The notes under the pieces: generated by a model
The model's input: the letters and a program-made list of their open reading frames with translations, nothing else
Told to the model about the DNA's origin: nothing
Database searches by the model: none
In this document: positions 36,769 to 52,700 of the stretch, in pieces
Position numbering within the stretch: position 1 is the stretch's first letter
How the letters are laid out: every line of letters starts with the position of its first letter
DNA from: Osedax fenrisi
Lineage: Eukaryota > Annelida > Polychaeta > Sabellida > Siboglinidae
Assembly (NCBI GenBank): GCA_964019155.1
Contig: OZ025240.1
Span: 35,442,269 to 35,506,268 of the forward strand
DNA length: 64,000 bases
Reading direction: 5' to 3'
Program-made: the position numbers and the translations under genes

Positions 36769-37097
36769 ATGTTATAAAGTGAAGTCTGCAGATATATCGA
36801 TTAATGTAATATACATTTATGAGTTGAATTGAATTTAATTAAATTCGGTCATTATGTAATATCGATATATCTGCATACATAAATTGTTTTAGGCTTAACG
36901 TTCAGTTGATTGCATAGTCATGTGTATATTTCTATTTTGTAATTAAATGTTTTATCATTTGTATACATTTTGATTCGTTTTGTATATTATATTTGTTATC
37001 GTTTGTCTATTTTATGTCGTTATTTTCCTATAAAAGGAACGCCGCTCGATGAGATCGAGACATTTTTGGTTCTGATACAGACCACAATAACATACGG
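36769..37097 (+). mobile_element. Possible solo LTR with TATA box
   Basis: The segment begins TGTTATAAAG and ends CACAATAACA (TGTTAT/ATAACA, an LTR-like terminal inversion) and contains a canonical TATA box (CCTATAAAAGG, about 37030-37040) roughly 60 bp before the end. An internal inverted repeat TGCAGATATATCGAT brackets 36786-36876. No target duplication and no gag/pol follow, so this is tentative. Confidence 0.25.
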
Positions 37098-38401
37098 ATC
37101 TGGTGAACTCGCAATTTTAAACTATATATATTAAATAATAGATATAGTGAATACAAATATAATATATTTTATTAATTGCAAACATAGATTTTTATTAATT
37201 TATATTTTTTTTTGTATAAATGGATATATATATATATGCATTTATGTATATACATAGCTATATATTTATATTCACAGATGCATATTAATATATATATATA
37301 ACTATCCCAGATTTGGTAGACATTTCTAACAGAATATTAATCATTTGATAGACATGATTGGATGACATAATAATTAATTAATTAATTTATATATTTAAAA
37401 ATCATTGCACAAGCTCGTGATTTGTTGTTATCATTAAATATAGAATATATCTCAGAAAATAGTAAAGCTAGATCGAATTACTTTATAAAAATAGAATTGC
37501 CAATAAAAAATAAATCTTAATATTATCTACAAAATCATAAATTATACATAATATATATTTGGTAAATATTATTTTTTATGTTTTTAATTATTCATTATTT
37601 AGAAAAAATAATCTATTATATTCAAAGAGTATATCATAATTAATTAATATATAAATGTTCAGCTTCATTGCTAACTTTTAAAAAATGTCTACCAAATGAT
37701 TATATTTTTCATTGTCTACCATATATATATATATTATATTATATATATATTATATATATATATATTATTGGTTATATTCATCATAAATAATGTCTAATTA
37801 ATAGTGGATTAAATGCAATACTAAATTGTATACCTATATAATATATTTATTCTAGAATACAACTGTACACATATTCCATATAATTTGATTACAAATAAAC
37901 AGGTAACATTATTTTTAAAACATAAATTAATTAAAATATAAAATTTCAACTCAACAATATTTGTTTAAAATATATATAATTTAGTTATATCATGAATTGT
38001 AGTTATACCATTTCGTAATATATGATGATATATATACATACATGGTGATATATATGTGTGCATATTTTTGGTCGCATAAATTATATTATCTTTATAATTA
38101 TACTTAAGTAGTGATGTATTATACTTAGTATATATGTGTATATTATATATAATACAATATATGTAATTCATAATTATAGTTGCATATATTCTTTGAGTCA
38201 TAATTTATATGACCTATAAATGAACTTATCGTTAGATTGAGTTATTCTAAATAAACATGTCGATAATAAATATAACATTACATTATTATTTATAACATTA
38301 TAAATTATAAAATATTGTTAAATAATTAACTACTGTATACTAGTGTCATAAGTGTTTAATATAATAGTATACATCTAAAGTGCATGAAGACAAAAGCTTA
38401 C
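37098..38401 (-). other. AT-rich downstream region of the sulfatase gene
   Basis: The final sulfatase exon (about 25-40 codons in relatives, Cys-rich) should lie here or further left, but no stretch matched the expected pattern. Contains several (AT)n tracts. Confidence 0.5.
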
Positions 38402-38508
38402 CATAACTGAAATATCGCAGTCGTTGAATTGTGGCTTTCCTTTAATCAATGTGTTGTTGTGTATTTCTATTAACTTGCGCATTATCTCTAATATATCTCT
38501 GTATAGTA
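38402..38508 (-). CDS. GALNS: Sulfatase exon 13
   Basis: After acceptor ATCTACAG: LLYRDILEIMRKLIEIHNNT then LIKGKPQFNDCDISVM; donor ATG/GTAAGC, phase 0. Corresponds to the helical C-terminal segment of GALNS ending VCNWAVM. At least one further exon should follow. Confidence 0.8.
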
Positions 38509-39510
38509 CTGTAGATGACCTATTAATGTGCATAGAATGGTATGATTTCATAACATAATAAATATATCAGTTAAAGTAATATTATGTAATATATCATATA
38601 TATTATTTATAAATATTTTACGAATCAAAAATATAATACATAATCAATAGCAAAACAAAAATATCAAACAAAAACCCAACAATTTTGAAATAAATTAATT
38701 TTTAAAATACGGTCTATAAAACATAATATATTATATACTTATATAACGATTTATATCACACTTTTTAGATGTATAGATGTAAAAGTAATCGATATTTTCA
38801 TATAACAAAAATTGAATAAAATGGTTATTTATGATAAATCGAGTGGCACTAGTCTCCTTAAATAAAATGGGCACATAATAATTATTAATAAAACGTGAGG
38901 GTCGCATAAGGTAAAACAGCTAGCATACGAATGACGATACCATTCTATTATACGAGACGGATCAACTAACGGTAAAGGATATTTCTCGCCTGGATCTTTG
39001 TGTATATCAAACAGTAGAGGTTGTTCCGTGTAATCAGTCAACTTGGCTGTGGTTACGTTCGCTATGAATTGTCCTGGACAGTAATGGTAACCCTGCATTG
39101 ATTATATAACATATATTATTATATGAATTATATAACGATATATTATTATATAAATTATATAACAATTTCATACTATTCTTTATTTATTTCTATAACGTTA
39201 GCGTTAAAATGTTATCGTGGGCAAATATTTTATACTTTATACTTTCGATTATATATTTCGACAATGTATTTGCTTAAATAAATTATCAATCAATCACTTA
39301 CATCGTAATAGATATTTTCTAATAATAAATATAATGATATATATTTAAGTTATGGATTCGGCTAAAAATATAAAACAAACTAGTATCGAAATTAAATTAA
39401 ATTTGAAATATATTAAATTTAGCGTGATTATTTAAGAATAGATTATTTTAAATATAAATTAGTCTGCATACGAGGTGAAGCGTATTGATGTTAACGTAAG
39501 CACTACATAA

Positions 39511-39545
<35 letters not shown>

Positions 39546-42500
39546 TGTGTGTGTGTGGACATGACTAACCAAAGCTTGGGCATCGGCAGGTGTGTCCCAA
39601 TCGTACAGGTGTATCTTATACTTTAGATGGCGCACCTTAAATAATACATTGCCGCGATAGTAGAATATCGTTTTATCCCTGAAATATGTATTGTTATTTA
39701 ATACATATGAGCGAATGATACAAATTGATGTAAATATATGACTTTAACAATAAAACAATAAAATCATATTCCATAAATTATACAGACAATATTTCTAAAT
39801 TTAAAAACCTAGTAGATAAAAAGTTTATATTAATAATTAAATGGAAAATAAACGATATTTTTAATAATTATAAAATATGATCATCTGTTTATTATTGAAA
39901 AAATTTTAGTCATGTGATAATTTATTAGAATCCGGGTTATTTCTTTTTGATTTAAAAAACTAAATAACTGGTTTTTTAACATGATACCATTTGTAATACC
40001 TAATAATACTATAATGATTATTATGGTAATTTTATTTCATATTATAATAACATGAATACAAATTTTCAATCAAAATAATAAATATATAGTTTTAATAACA
40101 AAATTTGTATTATATGACATATAATAAAAAAATATCATTATATTTGGATTATATCGAAGATTTTTCTATGTACACAAAACATGAAGTGTCATATACATAA
40201 GTTGTAATTTCAGATAATTGTGCTGTTTATCATTTAAATTGTTATCAAACTATAAACTTTTAAATGTAAAAAAAATGGTTTTAAATTATTATGAATATGA
40301 TGAAAACTATAGTTTTTAACACTTATATAAGTGTTCACTACTATTATATAAAAAAGCAATATGATATGTTGGTTTTAAATGATATACATATCAATGAGGT
40401 GAGTAGAAAATCTAACTTGTATATCACATAATAGTGTATTAAAACATAGTCAACCCTAAATATATTTCAATGATTTACAACTGTGAAGTAGTGGTAGAGT
40501 TTACTATTAAATACATCATGTATATATATATATAGATTATTATATCTTATTTTGACAACATCCATTATAATATAATTAATATTACAATTATAATGAACAC
40601 ATGATAATTTGAAAATGTAATCATTAGTTGATCTTTAATATTCACTTATTTGATTTTAGAGCTTAGTCATTATTAATAAATAATAGAAATAATATAGAAT
40701 ATAATAATAAAATTGAAGAATATTTGATTTTAAATCACATTTTATCCATTTTTTGTTCGGTATCCGATCACAACGGACGGGTTGAGAATGTAAATATATA
40801 TGTTTTGTATTGATATTTGAGAGTTATTTGGTTTAATTAGTTTAATTTTGTTCTGCTTTGTTTTATTAACTACATTACATCCAAAATTGATCTTATAATA
40901 ACTCAACTCGTCCTTTTTCACGCTTATTTACACTAGCAACAAACTCAACCCGTCCGTTATTATCGTATACCCTTTTTTTGTCATAATAATCATTAATATA
41001 ATTATAATACTAATATTATAAATTGTATTATATAATATATATTATTAATTAATATCTAATAAATATTATTAAATATTATTTATATCGTTTAGGATATAAT
41101 ATATATTATAAAATAATGTTCATATTATATTATGATTTATTATATAATCAACCCTAGTAATAAACCATATACAAATATAATTTAATATACATATAATATA
41201 CACATATATATAAATCGTTCAGATAATAGATATTATATTATGTATATGTATGTAATAAATTATATTACAAATATTACAAATCTATGAGAAATGGAAAAAA
41301 TGATATACATAATAAAAATATTAAAATCCGAACAATACTTATATATTTAATTATATATTACTTGAATATAATGTATTTATAATAATCATTTATAAACATT
41401 TATTTTAACATTTTAATAGACAATTTTGTTCAAAAAACTATTAGAGTTATTTAAATTTAGTAACCATTATTAGTATATAATATAACATATATTATTATAA
41501 ATAAATTAATTAATTTGTAAAGTTCGAGATAATCTAAAGTTATAAGAATTTGAGATATAGCTATAGAAATATACTTGAAAATATATACTAATTGAGAACT
41601 ATGCTAGATATTATACTTTTAAATATTATGTTATAATTAGTTATATTTAATTGTAATAGTCCTGGGTAATATTATTGTTTTAAAATAAAAAATTAAATTT
41701 GTTTATAATTGCCAGATTTTCTATAAATCTCGATTTATATATATATATATATATAAATCATTATATATATGTATATATTTAATATTGATAAATAAGGTCA
41801 GTGAGGTATCTCCTCATGATAATAATAGTTAAAGGGTGGCAGAGTATTTATTGCAATTACATATGAAAAATAGGAAAATTGCTATTTTTAAAACCTGATA
41901 AAAATTGCTATATCAATTGTTATCTTAATTATTTTAAATAAATTAATAATACATAATAATGAACATCACAGTTAGTGAGTTGTGGGTTCTAAAGATAGTC
42001 ATTTATGTTGTTATTATAATGAATTTCTCACCTGCCTAATTTGTATTATATTTTATATAAAAAAATATATAATATAATATAATATAAACTAAATATAATA
42101 TAATAATAATTATGATGCTATAAATTTCACCAGATACATAATATGCAAAATGTCACCTATGCATTGCCTAAAAGATACATATCCACCTATATATTAAATT
42201 TAATAAATATAATAAATACATATAAAAAGGTAATACATTTTTTGAATTATAAAGATCGAACATATATTTATACAAAATATTATTAATTGCTATTACCAAC
42301 ATAACTTTCTATTATTTAGGTAAATTCTATATTACACAATTAATTTCATTTGATAATTTAATGTATCTGACATTTATTTTATTAGTATTGTTTTAAAATA
42401 CGTATTTTATAAGTTATATTTAAGGTAAAACATAACCTAAATAAAATGTAAAAGAATATATTTTATGTATTTAAATTATATTAATTGTTGTTGTAAAATA

Positions 42501-43692
42501 AAATATTTTCTAAAAAATACAAATAATTTACAAAAAATACAAATAAATCTACGATATCTTAAGAAGATATCTTCGCATTATAATTTCGGTTAAGGAGATA
42601 AATGATCATGAATTACTAGTTTGGTATTCGATCCTTAGAGCAGGAAACAAATAAAAATATAATATTTCATATGGAAGTTATAAACGAAATTATTAAATTT
42701 ATATAAATAATGATAGATTAAAGACACATTAAAATAATTCTTATATGTTAAATAAATCAATATATTATATATATATATGTGTGAACCTATTTATTATAAT
42801 TAAATAATATATTGAAAGTTAAATCTTAACATTATATAACATATATTATATTAAAAATATGAAACTTAAAACTATCTAAAATACTACATTCAACTCATTA
42901 TAACAAAATGATCACTATATATGTCTGATAAAAAAAATTATATTATATATATATATTAAATCATATAAAAGAGGTGCAAGTATTTAATCATATATAATTA
43001 TATACAAATATATAAATTATTTTAATAATTAATTAAAATATATATATATATATATAATATTATATTATATATATATATATATTTTAATTAATTATTAAAA
43101 TAATTTATATAGGTTGGAGTGAAATTTGAAATAATTATGGCGATATGGTTATGACTCGCGATAGTGATGAATTTTTGAAGTGTTATACTGGGAGAATAAA
43201 TAATGTCACTAATTCACGTTACATCACTATCGTGAGTCATAACCATATCGCCATAATTATTTCAAATTTCACTCCAACCTAATATATATATATATATAAC
43301 CTTACTTTTCCATCTTTATTTAACCATAAATGAGTTAAACTATCACCATCTAGAGTAATATTAGTCGGTATTATTGTGTTGGTAATTTCAGCAATAGTTG
43401 GTAGGAGATCCATCAAAGAAGAGACTTGTGAACTGATCTGTATTAAAGAATAACACAAGTGTATATCTGGTACTTATGGTAACTTAAGATTAACATTGTC
43501 ATTTATCAAAATAGAATAATTCTGATATAATCCTCCAAATATGCTAAACTAAATATGTTTACAACATTTGAAATTAACTCGATGATATTTATGTATCTAT
43601 ATTAAAGCTAGGAATATAGGGATTTATATATTTTAGGAACAAATTATTGTTTTGAGAATATTAGTTTCTTAATTAGAATCTATAACCATAAC

Positions 43693-43732
<40 letters not shown>

Positions 43733-46700
43733 CTGTATTAATTATATAATTCATATAGCAATACATTGATATAGAAAACAAAATACTTCAGCATATATAT
43801 ATATATATATATTTGTATATATTTGTATATATTAAAAATATAATTTACATATATAATATAGTTAAAATAATTCCATAAATATCAGTGTATATTCAAATAT
43901 TTTGCGAAGTAAAGATATAAAACTCCATATCTACACAGCGTAATTAATATGAACACCTGCCGCTGCTAGAATTATAATCGAATTCATTTGATTTGGTGAG
44001 ATTTTTATACAACATGGTTTTAAATTTTCTTGTGATGCTGTTCATTATTTGTGCACAAAATCAAATTACACAATGTCGGGTACCTGTTAGATCTTTCTGT
44101 AGATAAATCAATTGTATACCTCTATTGTTAACATACCTCTCTATTTTTGAAGTTTAAGATTAATGTTAAACATGAACTATTAATTAACAGATTTATTCCG
44201 ACGAATATTTTTATCCTGCATAAATATTCACATTGGCAGATAGTTTAGAATAATCACGATATACGCATTCTTAGCTAATGTTAATGACTTCGTATGGACA
44301 TACATACATGTCTATTGACAAGAATGTACGTCTCCAACACACCTCCAATACGGCTTTAATACGCCTCTAACACACCTCCAACACGGCTTTAATACACCTC
44401 TAATACGCCTCCAACACGGCTTTAATACACCTCTAATACGGCTTTAATACACCTCTAATACGCCTCCAACACGGCTCTAACACAGCTTTAATACACCACT
44501 AATACGTCTCCTACACACCTCCAACAATACAAACCGTTGACCGACCAATCACCGATGGCCACTTGAATATAGCAGGTTGACGGAATCCTCCTTCAAACGT
44601 GGTCTGTTTTCCGCACAAGAACGGCGCATTCGAACCACCTGGTAAACATCACGGCGATGTATCGATTAATCTCTCGAATGATATAAGCACGTAACATAAG
44701 TGTATATAATATACTCTAACATTCCATTCAATCGTGGAGATACATTACCGAGAGATAGATACCCTTTATTATGAACATATTATTTATATATGAATATCAT
44801 CCGAGTATATGAAAATAATAATAATAATGACTGAAAACTATTTTAAATAATAAACATAACTGTATAATACTCTATAGCTAACAAGTAATATATTTATATG
44901 TTGTTTTAAAAGATTATAGTTGTTATGAATATACGATGTTAGCGTATGACCTTCGACCTCTGCATAGGTGGCAGCACCGTTATCCGAAGAGAACACTACG
45001 AAAGTGTCGTTATCGATACCGAGTCGTCTGAGAGCTGCGTTGATGTTGCCTATAGCGTTATCTATCTCCATCAGGGCGTCTCCGTACCTAGACGATGAAG
45101 GTAGTCGATGAAGGTAGACGATGAAGGTAGACGATGACTCATCGGTATTCTATAGAACGCTAGGTACGCGAGGTTGATAAGTCAGGGTTATACGTATGTT
45201 ATTGTTATTGTTATTTGGTGGAGTCCTTTCATCCCATCCAGGAACTTAGATGAAGTTTTCACTTATAACCATATGGCTCTAATGTCCCTTCGAAGCCGCT
45301 CTCATGTTTAGGCATCCATGGTTTTAACGAGAGCCGATTATTTATGTTTACACAATTATATAAGATCACTTCTAAATATTATTTTAAGACCTATTTTATT
45401 GGTGTGGACAGGGCTTGAACCTGCTTTATACTACCTGTGTGTCTGACACCTTTGCCAACTGAGCCAAACAAGAAGTTATAATGTCAAGTAAATAGTTATG
45501 ACATGATGCAATTAATTTAAATTCAGCGTTCAATAAGTTATGTGCTTAATATGCGAGGTAGAGACTGTGCGAAGAGGTGAGGAGATACTTTCCCCTCTCG
45601 ACAACAGAGGCAGCGATATCAATGATTCACCTGTTATATCACGTAACCTACTGATTCAATCAGATTATTATGTTCTAAGAGCTGCTTTAACACCGGCTCA
45701 TAATGTTATTGATAGGATCAACCGATAGCGTGACTTAACCGGGGAATGGTTAAACCGCAGCCTATTTAGAGGAGAACGTGTGCTTGTGACAAGTGCTACT
45801 CTACTGCGCATAACTTATTAAACCACAAATTTAAACTAATCGTATTGTGTCGAACCGTTACAATTTACTAGGCATATATAACCGAGGAATCCCTAAAACC
45901 GCAGCAATAGATTAATTAATCATCACATTCTAAATGGAAGGAAATAGAACATGACTGCACACTAATAGGCCGGTCATTAAACGACGACACGAGTAACCAA
46001 CAGCCCGCGTTGACTTCTGTGTCTGAAGGCATGCGAAGCGTAGAGCGGGGTGTGGGTGGCATCGGGTGCGAAGTAGAGGAAGAACTCCTTTTCTTGGTTC
46101 TCCTCGATGAAGCGTAGCGCCTCCTTGAAAGGTCAGAGGTCAGAGATCAGAGGTCGCGCATTAGGCGAAGCCAGCGAGGTTATTCTAACTGGTTATTGAT
46201 GACATGATTGAATAAGTAGGAGGGCATGATACAATACGACGATACTGATTACCTGCCTGTATAATTCTGTTATGTTTGATATTCCATCTTCTGTAATAGG
46301 AAAATCTTCATGGAATCTGAAATTGAAAACAAAAGGATAATAATGGAAAATTTTTATAGTTGTATTAAATATGTATAACAATTACGTAGCATAAATATGT
46401 TAATAATTTTTTTAATAATTAATCAATTTAATTATTTATAAAAATATTAATATTAATAAATTTAATGATAAGATTTATATTTCTTTATATTTGAAATAAA
46501 TTAATTTATAATAATAATATAAAAAATAACAGGAGGAGAAATATCTCTACAATAGTTGCTTTTTGTAATCCCAACATGATATTTTCAATTGTATATTAAT
46601 TATATTTCAATGATTTAAATATTTTATTAAAATATATCAACTATATTGATTTATCTATACAAATTAAATGTATTCATATTTTTAATTTTGTATTTCTACA

Positions 46701-49700
46701 TGAATATTTTATTATAATTAAAATTTATTTATAAATTTGGTTAGATTTGAAACATTTTTTTTATATCATTCCAAATAATATAATATGTATTCAATTAGAT
46801 TATGAATTTAATATAATAATATTGAAATCATTGATTTAAAAACGAGTTTTGCATTGTTTTTTTGTATTATATTCAAATTTGTACTTCTGGACCATAACTT
46901 ATTTATTATAACTCAGTATAATCAGTGATGGGCAGGATCGTCGAATCGATCCGGATCAGGATCCGCATCAGCAAAGGATCGGGTAACGAATGGAGTATCG
47001 GGATCGGGAAAATGATCGGCGATCCCGATCGTGTGCCCATCATTGCATATACGATACTCTAATATTATTATATTTATTTATAAGAATATTAACAACATTT
47101 TAGTATTATATTATTACATTGATATGATATTGAATTGATCATTATTTTATAATGTTTTCCAAGGTATTACAAGACTAGGTAAAACTTACATAGTATTTAA
47201 ATAATAATTGTTATTTTTACCATAATAGAATTTAATCAATTGATATCATATAAGTAAACCACCGACATTGATTCAGCGTATAATGAGTAGATATTTGTAT
47301 CCAATTCAATGCATTTATATAAATAAATTATATTTAATTCACTATATCATATAGTCTATATGATATACATTAATATATGCATTAATTCAATTTAATTAAA
47401 TTATTAAATTGAATTAATGCATATATTAATGAATATCATATAGACTATATGATATTCAATAATATTATTGAAATATAATACAATATATTAATAATAAATA
47501 TTATTTATAATTATTAACAATTTATATTACATAGGTATTATACCTACATATATATTTTCGAATTATAAAATAAAATCGTATTAATTAAATATATAAATAA
47601 TATCATGATCGGATCGGGATCGGATAAGAAACTTAGGATCGGGATCGGGATCGGGAAAAGGATAGTATAAGAGAATAAATAGAGGATCGGGATCGCCGAT
47701 CTAGGAAAAAAAGGATCGGTGCCCATCACTGAGTATAATTACAAATAATTTATATTAAAAAAGTATAGTGTTACCAGAGAAATCTGCTTGAATATATATT
47801 GACAGTATATTTGTGAAACTTGTATTTTAAACTCGCATGATTTTATTGTATTATTGTATAATTGGTTTAATTTTTTTCACATCAATGTAAAAACTCATTT
47901 TTCAATTAATGATTTCAATATAATAAATATTAATGGTATATTTACCTAATCCGTCATTACTGGAGTTTACATGTTTACATCGATGAAGTTCTCATACTAG
48001 AAACTTATTTTTAGTACTATTTGGATAATTGCTAAATAAAATTGTAATATATTTTTTGTAAATTAATTTGTATTCAATCAAAGGTATCTGATATCATTGA
48101 TATCAATTAAATATAACTAAATTTACCTCTGGCATCAAAATAAAAACATTACAATTGCAGAGATAGGCAGCATGTACCCTATCCCGGGCATTATATTTAT
48201 ATATTGTAATTATAGTTAATTTATTTACAACTAAGTAATTACAACCCGATATACAAGAAACATTATCTATTAACTGTACGAGTGAAGATGTCACATATCC
48301 TTAATAGTATACAATATGGTCGTTAACCTGCCGAGCATAAGGTGATCCCTGTACAGAGGAATGTTGGGTATCACGCGCCCGTCGTACTTGTAGTGACAGT
48401 TCGGCGCTCCGAACCATTCGTGGAAGCCGTGACGTAGCGGTAGGTACTGTTCCTGATGCCCCAGGTGCCTGGATGGGGTGGGGTGGACGGTGGAGGTTAG
48501 CTGACGGGGATGTTATACCGATGTAGGAGATCTATAGAGTTTCGTAAATATTGTTTTTGTCGAGTAGAAGTAACATAGCGTATTTATAATAAATATTATA
48601 AAATAGAACATCGGTATTAAACAAAATTAATTTTCAAGTTAATTTTTGAATATATATAAATTATTACCATGAAAGTTGGTAGATTTATACAGACTAGTAA
48701 CAACGTAGGTAATGTATTCATCTTGCTAGTTTTGCGGATAGTGTGAAGTAACAAACGCTTTGGGTATAACATGTATAACATTTTCGATCATTTTTCGTTT
48801 ATTTTACTATATAATTTATTTCTATTATCAATTATTTTCATTTATTTTTACGGTAACTGTAAAACGTTTTGCTCTTTTAAATGTTTTAATTTCGTATTAT
48901 CCTTTGTTTATTTCGATAACGTATATTATCGTTAGCAAATATTAATATTTATACTTTTGAATATATATTTGCTTAAATGAATGACCAATCAACATGTGAC
49001 CGTAACATATAGCTTAGTTTACTACGATTAACTTGAACGACTATCGGTGAACGTGGTAAGTTTTGTGGGGGCGTATTAATGGCAAACGGCGAAGAGATGG
49101 GTATTTAGGTAGTGGTGTAGACATTGGGTAGAGGTAACGTGACTGTGAGGTAGAGGCATGGGATAGGAGAGTTGTACGCACACCTATACACCGACACATT
49201 CAGTGGTGAACTAATTAACACATAAGCTTCTGTGTAATAGTTTACATCCGTTAATCACAAGATATAGTCACATAATCTATGTTACGAAAGTTAACGTTAT
49301 ATATGTATATATGTGTATATATGGCATATATTATATGCACGTGAATATATTTATATATATATATATATGTACATATAAGTAGAGGGATGTATTAAAACTT
49401 AGCTATTTATAGTGATGAGAATACTTGACTAGATACACACAAGTAGATAATAACGATAAGCTAACGCGATGAACTAACCGAGATCTCCGCGCTACTGTGG
49501 AATAGTGAAGTAAAGAGTTAGTGATGCATTAATGTTGTAGATATATAATTAGATAGATATGTATGTGTCAATACTGCCTATGAAAGTGGACATTAGAGTT
49601 TCACGAAATATTGTTTAATGCCTATCTATCAACTAATTATATATATCTGTGGTTAATTGTATATACAGATTATTAATATGTATATTGATATCCTACTGGA

Positions 49701-52700
49701 TAAAATACATTAAAAATCAAAATAAACCATAAAACCACAAAATATAAATAATTATATTTTATTAGTTTTTTTAAAAACTAACTTATATTTAAAATATAGG
49801 TATATTTAATATAGGTATAACAACAAAATATAAGAAAATTTAGTAAATAATTTAATTATCTCTAAGATTTTTATTATTAACTATTAATATAGAAATCCTA
49901 TAAATGAAATAAATAAATTATAATTTATTATATACTTTAAATTTTAGAGTATGATTATTTATTTGTTTGTTTTGTTTTGGTTTAATAGATTCAAATTATT
50001 AGTTTGAATATTTAAATAAGTATTATACAAATGCAATGAATAATCTCAGAATGGAGTTAAATGCAAACTTATACAGTAGCAGTTTGTATTTAATATACAA
50101 AATTCAATAAAAGCATATTAATCTCTATATTGTTTCTATTTAATTGTAAGGTAGGTATCCCTATCGATAATATTATTATAGGGTAAATGAAATCTATCGG
50201 AATGGCATTACTCATATATTATACTCAAGTATGTCTGATCTATCACATCAATCTAAGGCATATACTTTGTAAATCTATACTATACAGTAATATCATTATA
50301 TATCAATATAAACGAAATATGAGATTTATAATAGATACTAAAAAAACCCCTCGATATATAATTATTTCGTCTACTATTATATAATAAACATGATATCATC
50401 ATTGTTATATAATGATATCGTTAAGACGCGCGATAGATAATTTAGGAGTCTCTAAACTGCGTAGATAATTAAATAAACGTCATCGTATCGATGCTGCGTT
50501 GATGTACAACGATATCGACCCCTCTCTACAGGCGACCTAGACACATGAGCGCACCATCGATATAAGAAAGTGGATAAGCAATTGAATGTAGTGTATGGCA
50601 ATTTGCGATCAGGCGGTGCAGTCGCAGCCTACTACCTGGCCCACTACTTTTTATTTAAAATTAATACTTATTTATACATATATATTGATAATTACTACCA
50701 ATTTTAATGTACAATCTTATACTACAAATTATATATTTAAAATACACCATATCAACATTCCTCGTAATTTTGTGTATTTAAATTGAAGATATCATACTAT
50801 TTTATTGATATTTATAATTTAAATCCATCGATATAGATAGAAGTCACTTTAATCTATTTCGACGAAAAGCCTAATGTTTTAATATTTGACATATATAATA
50901 TGACTAATATCCAATAAAAATCACTGATGTAATTTTGTTAATTTATCGATAAAAGTGCCATTCACGTATCTATCTTTTAATGCATTGCGTGCGTCAATTG
51001 CTTATCCACTTTCTTTATATAGATGACAGGCACATATATGTGCAAGTTGTATACAACTGAGCGATATAAACCACTTGCCGACGATCTTACTTCTGTAGCC
51101 GGAGCGCGACAACAGTTCGCTGATGAGTAGTTCGCTGGACAAGATACCGCCGTCAACTTCTTGCGGTGCGTAAGCTGTCAATCAATGCGTTCTATTTATA
51201 GATGTGCTCGTTATCGCGAATAATTAATGTTGAAAGATTTAGATAATTTGCTATAAAACATTATATATATGTATATATGATATAGATTCTACTTAAAATA
51301 AAATCATATAAATAAGATATAATTATCAATGAAATATTCATTCAACTTCTATAATAAAAGTTAATATAAAGGTATTTACAGATATACACTATAAGAGATT
51401 CATGTGACTCATGTTTCAACGGAGTTATTAGTAGCTGGCTCACTATACTTGCACAAGTGACATTAACTATACAGCGTTCAGTGACTATTATAGCGCTGCG
51501 CTATAGTATTGGTCAAGCGTATTAATGTTACTCGTGAAATACAAGCATTTTATTAAACTTTTCGTGATGAACACACAAGAAGATAATAAATATTGTAATA
51601 CTGGAATGTTCTATACATCTCATACATAAGTTTTATGTATCTGCAGTGCTAAATATTATCACAATTATGGATTGAGCGATATCAATGATATAGTCGAAAA
51701 TTAATACTTATTTATAACACAAAGTCTGATGATATATGTATATATATATATAATATTGATTTAGAATTCTATGATAATATTTGTATATTTAAAATAGAAT
51801 TAAATTATTCTATTCCTATTACATAACTATTTTATATATAATATTAGTGATCATAAATTTGAAAATTTATGAAAATTTTAAAATAATAAATTATTTTATG
51901 TATTTTTTTATCATTTTATTTCGGTGGAATAATAGTTCCATCCAGGAACTTAGATGAAGTTTTCACTTATCTAAAGTTAAGGCATTATCTTAAGGCATCC
52001 AAGAGCTGATCATTTATTATACACAATTATATAAGATCACTTCTAAATAATATTTCATATAAGACCACGAATATTTATTATAAGACCTATTTCAATGGTC
52101 CGGACGAGGCTTGAACTCATGTCCTTCTGCTTGTATGTCTGACGTCTTAGCCAACCGAGCCACACAGGAAGTTATTAAAATGGTAAATAATTCATATCAT
52201 ATTATATAACTGATATATTTATATGTTAAACTGAATAATGAGATATTAATTAAAGATAATTAAAACTGTATAATACGATATAATTTATCATTTAATGTAG
52301 TAATTAATTAATCGGATAGTGAACGCATGACTCATAAGATTACGTAATACTAACAGTTCTTAGCAAAGACATTATCTGAATAGAAACCATTTCGGATAGG
52401 AAGTCTGCCGGTCAATAACGATGCTCTAGCTAATAGGGGGCGATACGTTACGTAGTTAGTATGTACGAATGTATTAGTAGTAGACTTACGTATAGTATAA
52501 TTGATTACTCGTGTACACGATCAGATAATAGGGGAGCTAAGATAATTAATAGTTAAGGGGATTCGCTACAGTTGAAATTTGTTGAAAAAAAAAATGTATT
52601 TAAGTAAAGTATTATTTAATATATATATTATATATCAACTGAAATTTCAGAGCATATACAGATCTATAAATAATACAATTTGATAGTTTGCTACATGAAC

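Noticed and set aside
45540..45728. 62-codon plus frame
   Set aside because: Lies in sulfatase intron 7, antisense, no recognisable content.
48103..48294. Open minus frame with a good donor (GAG/GTAAAT) after sulfatase exon 5
   Set aside because: Exon 5 joins exon 6 in phase and with continuous homology (MLGR-FHEDFPI), so this is intronic.
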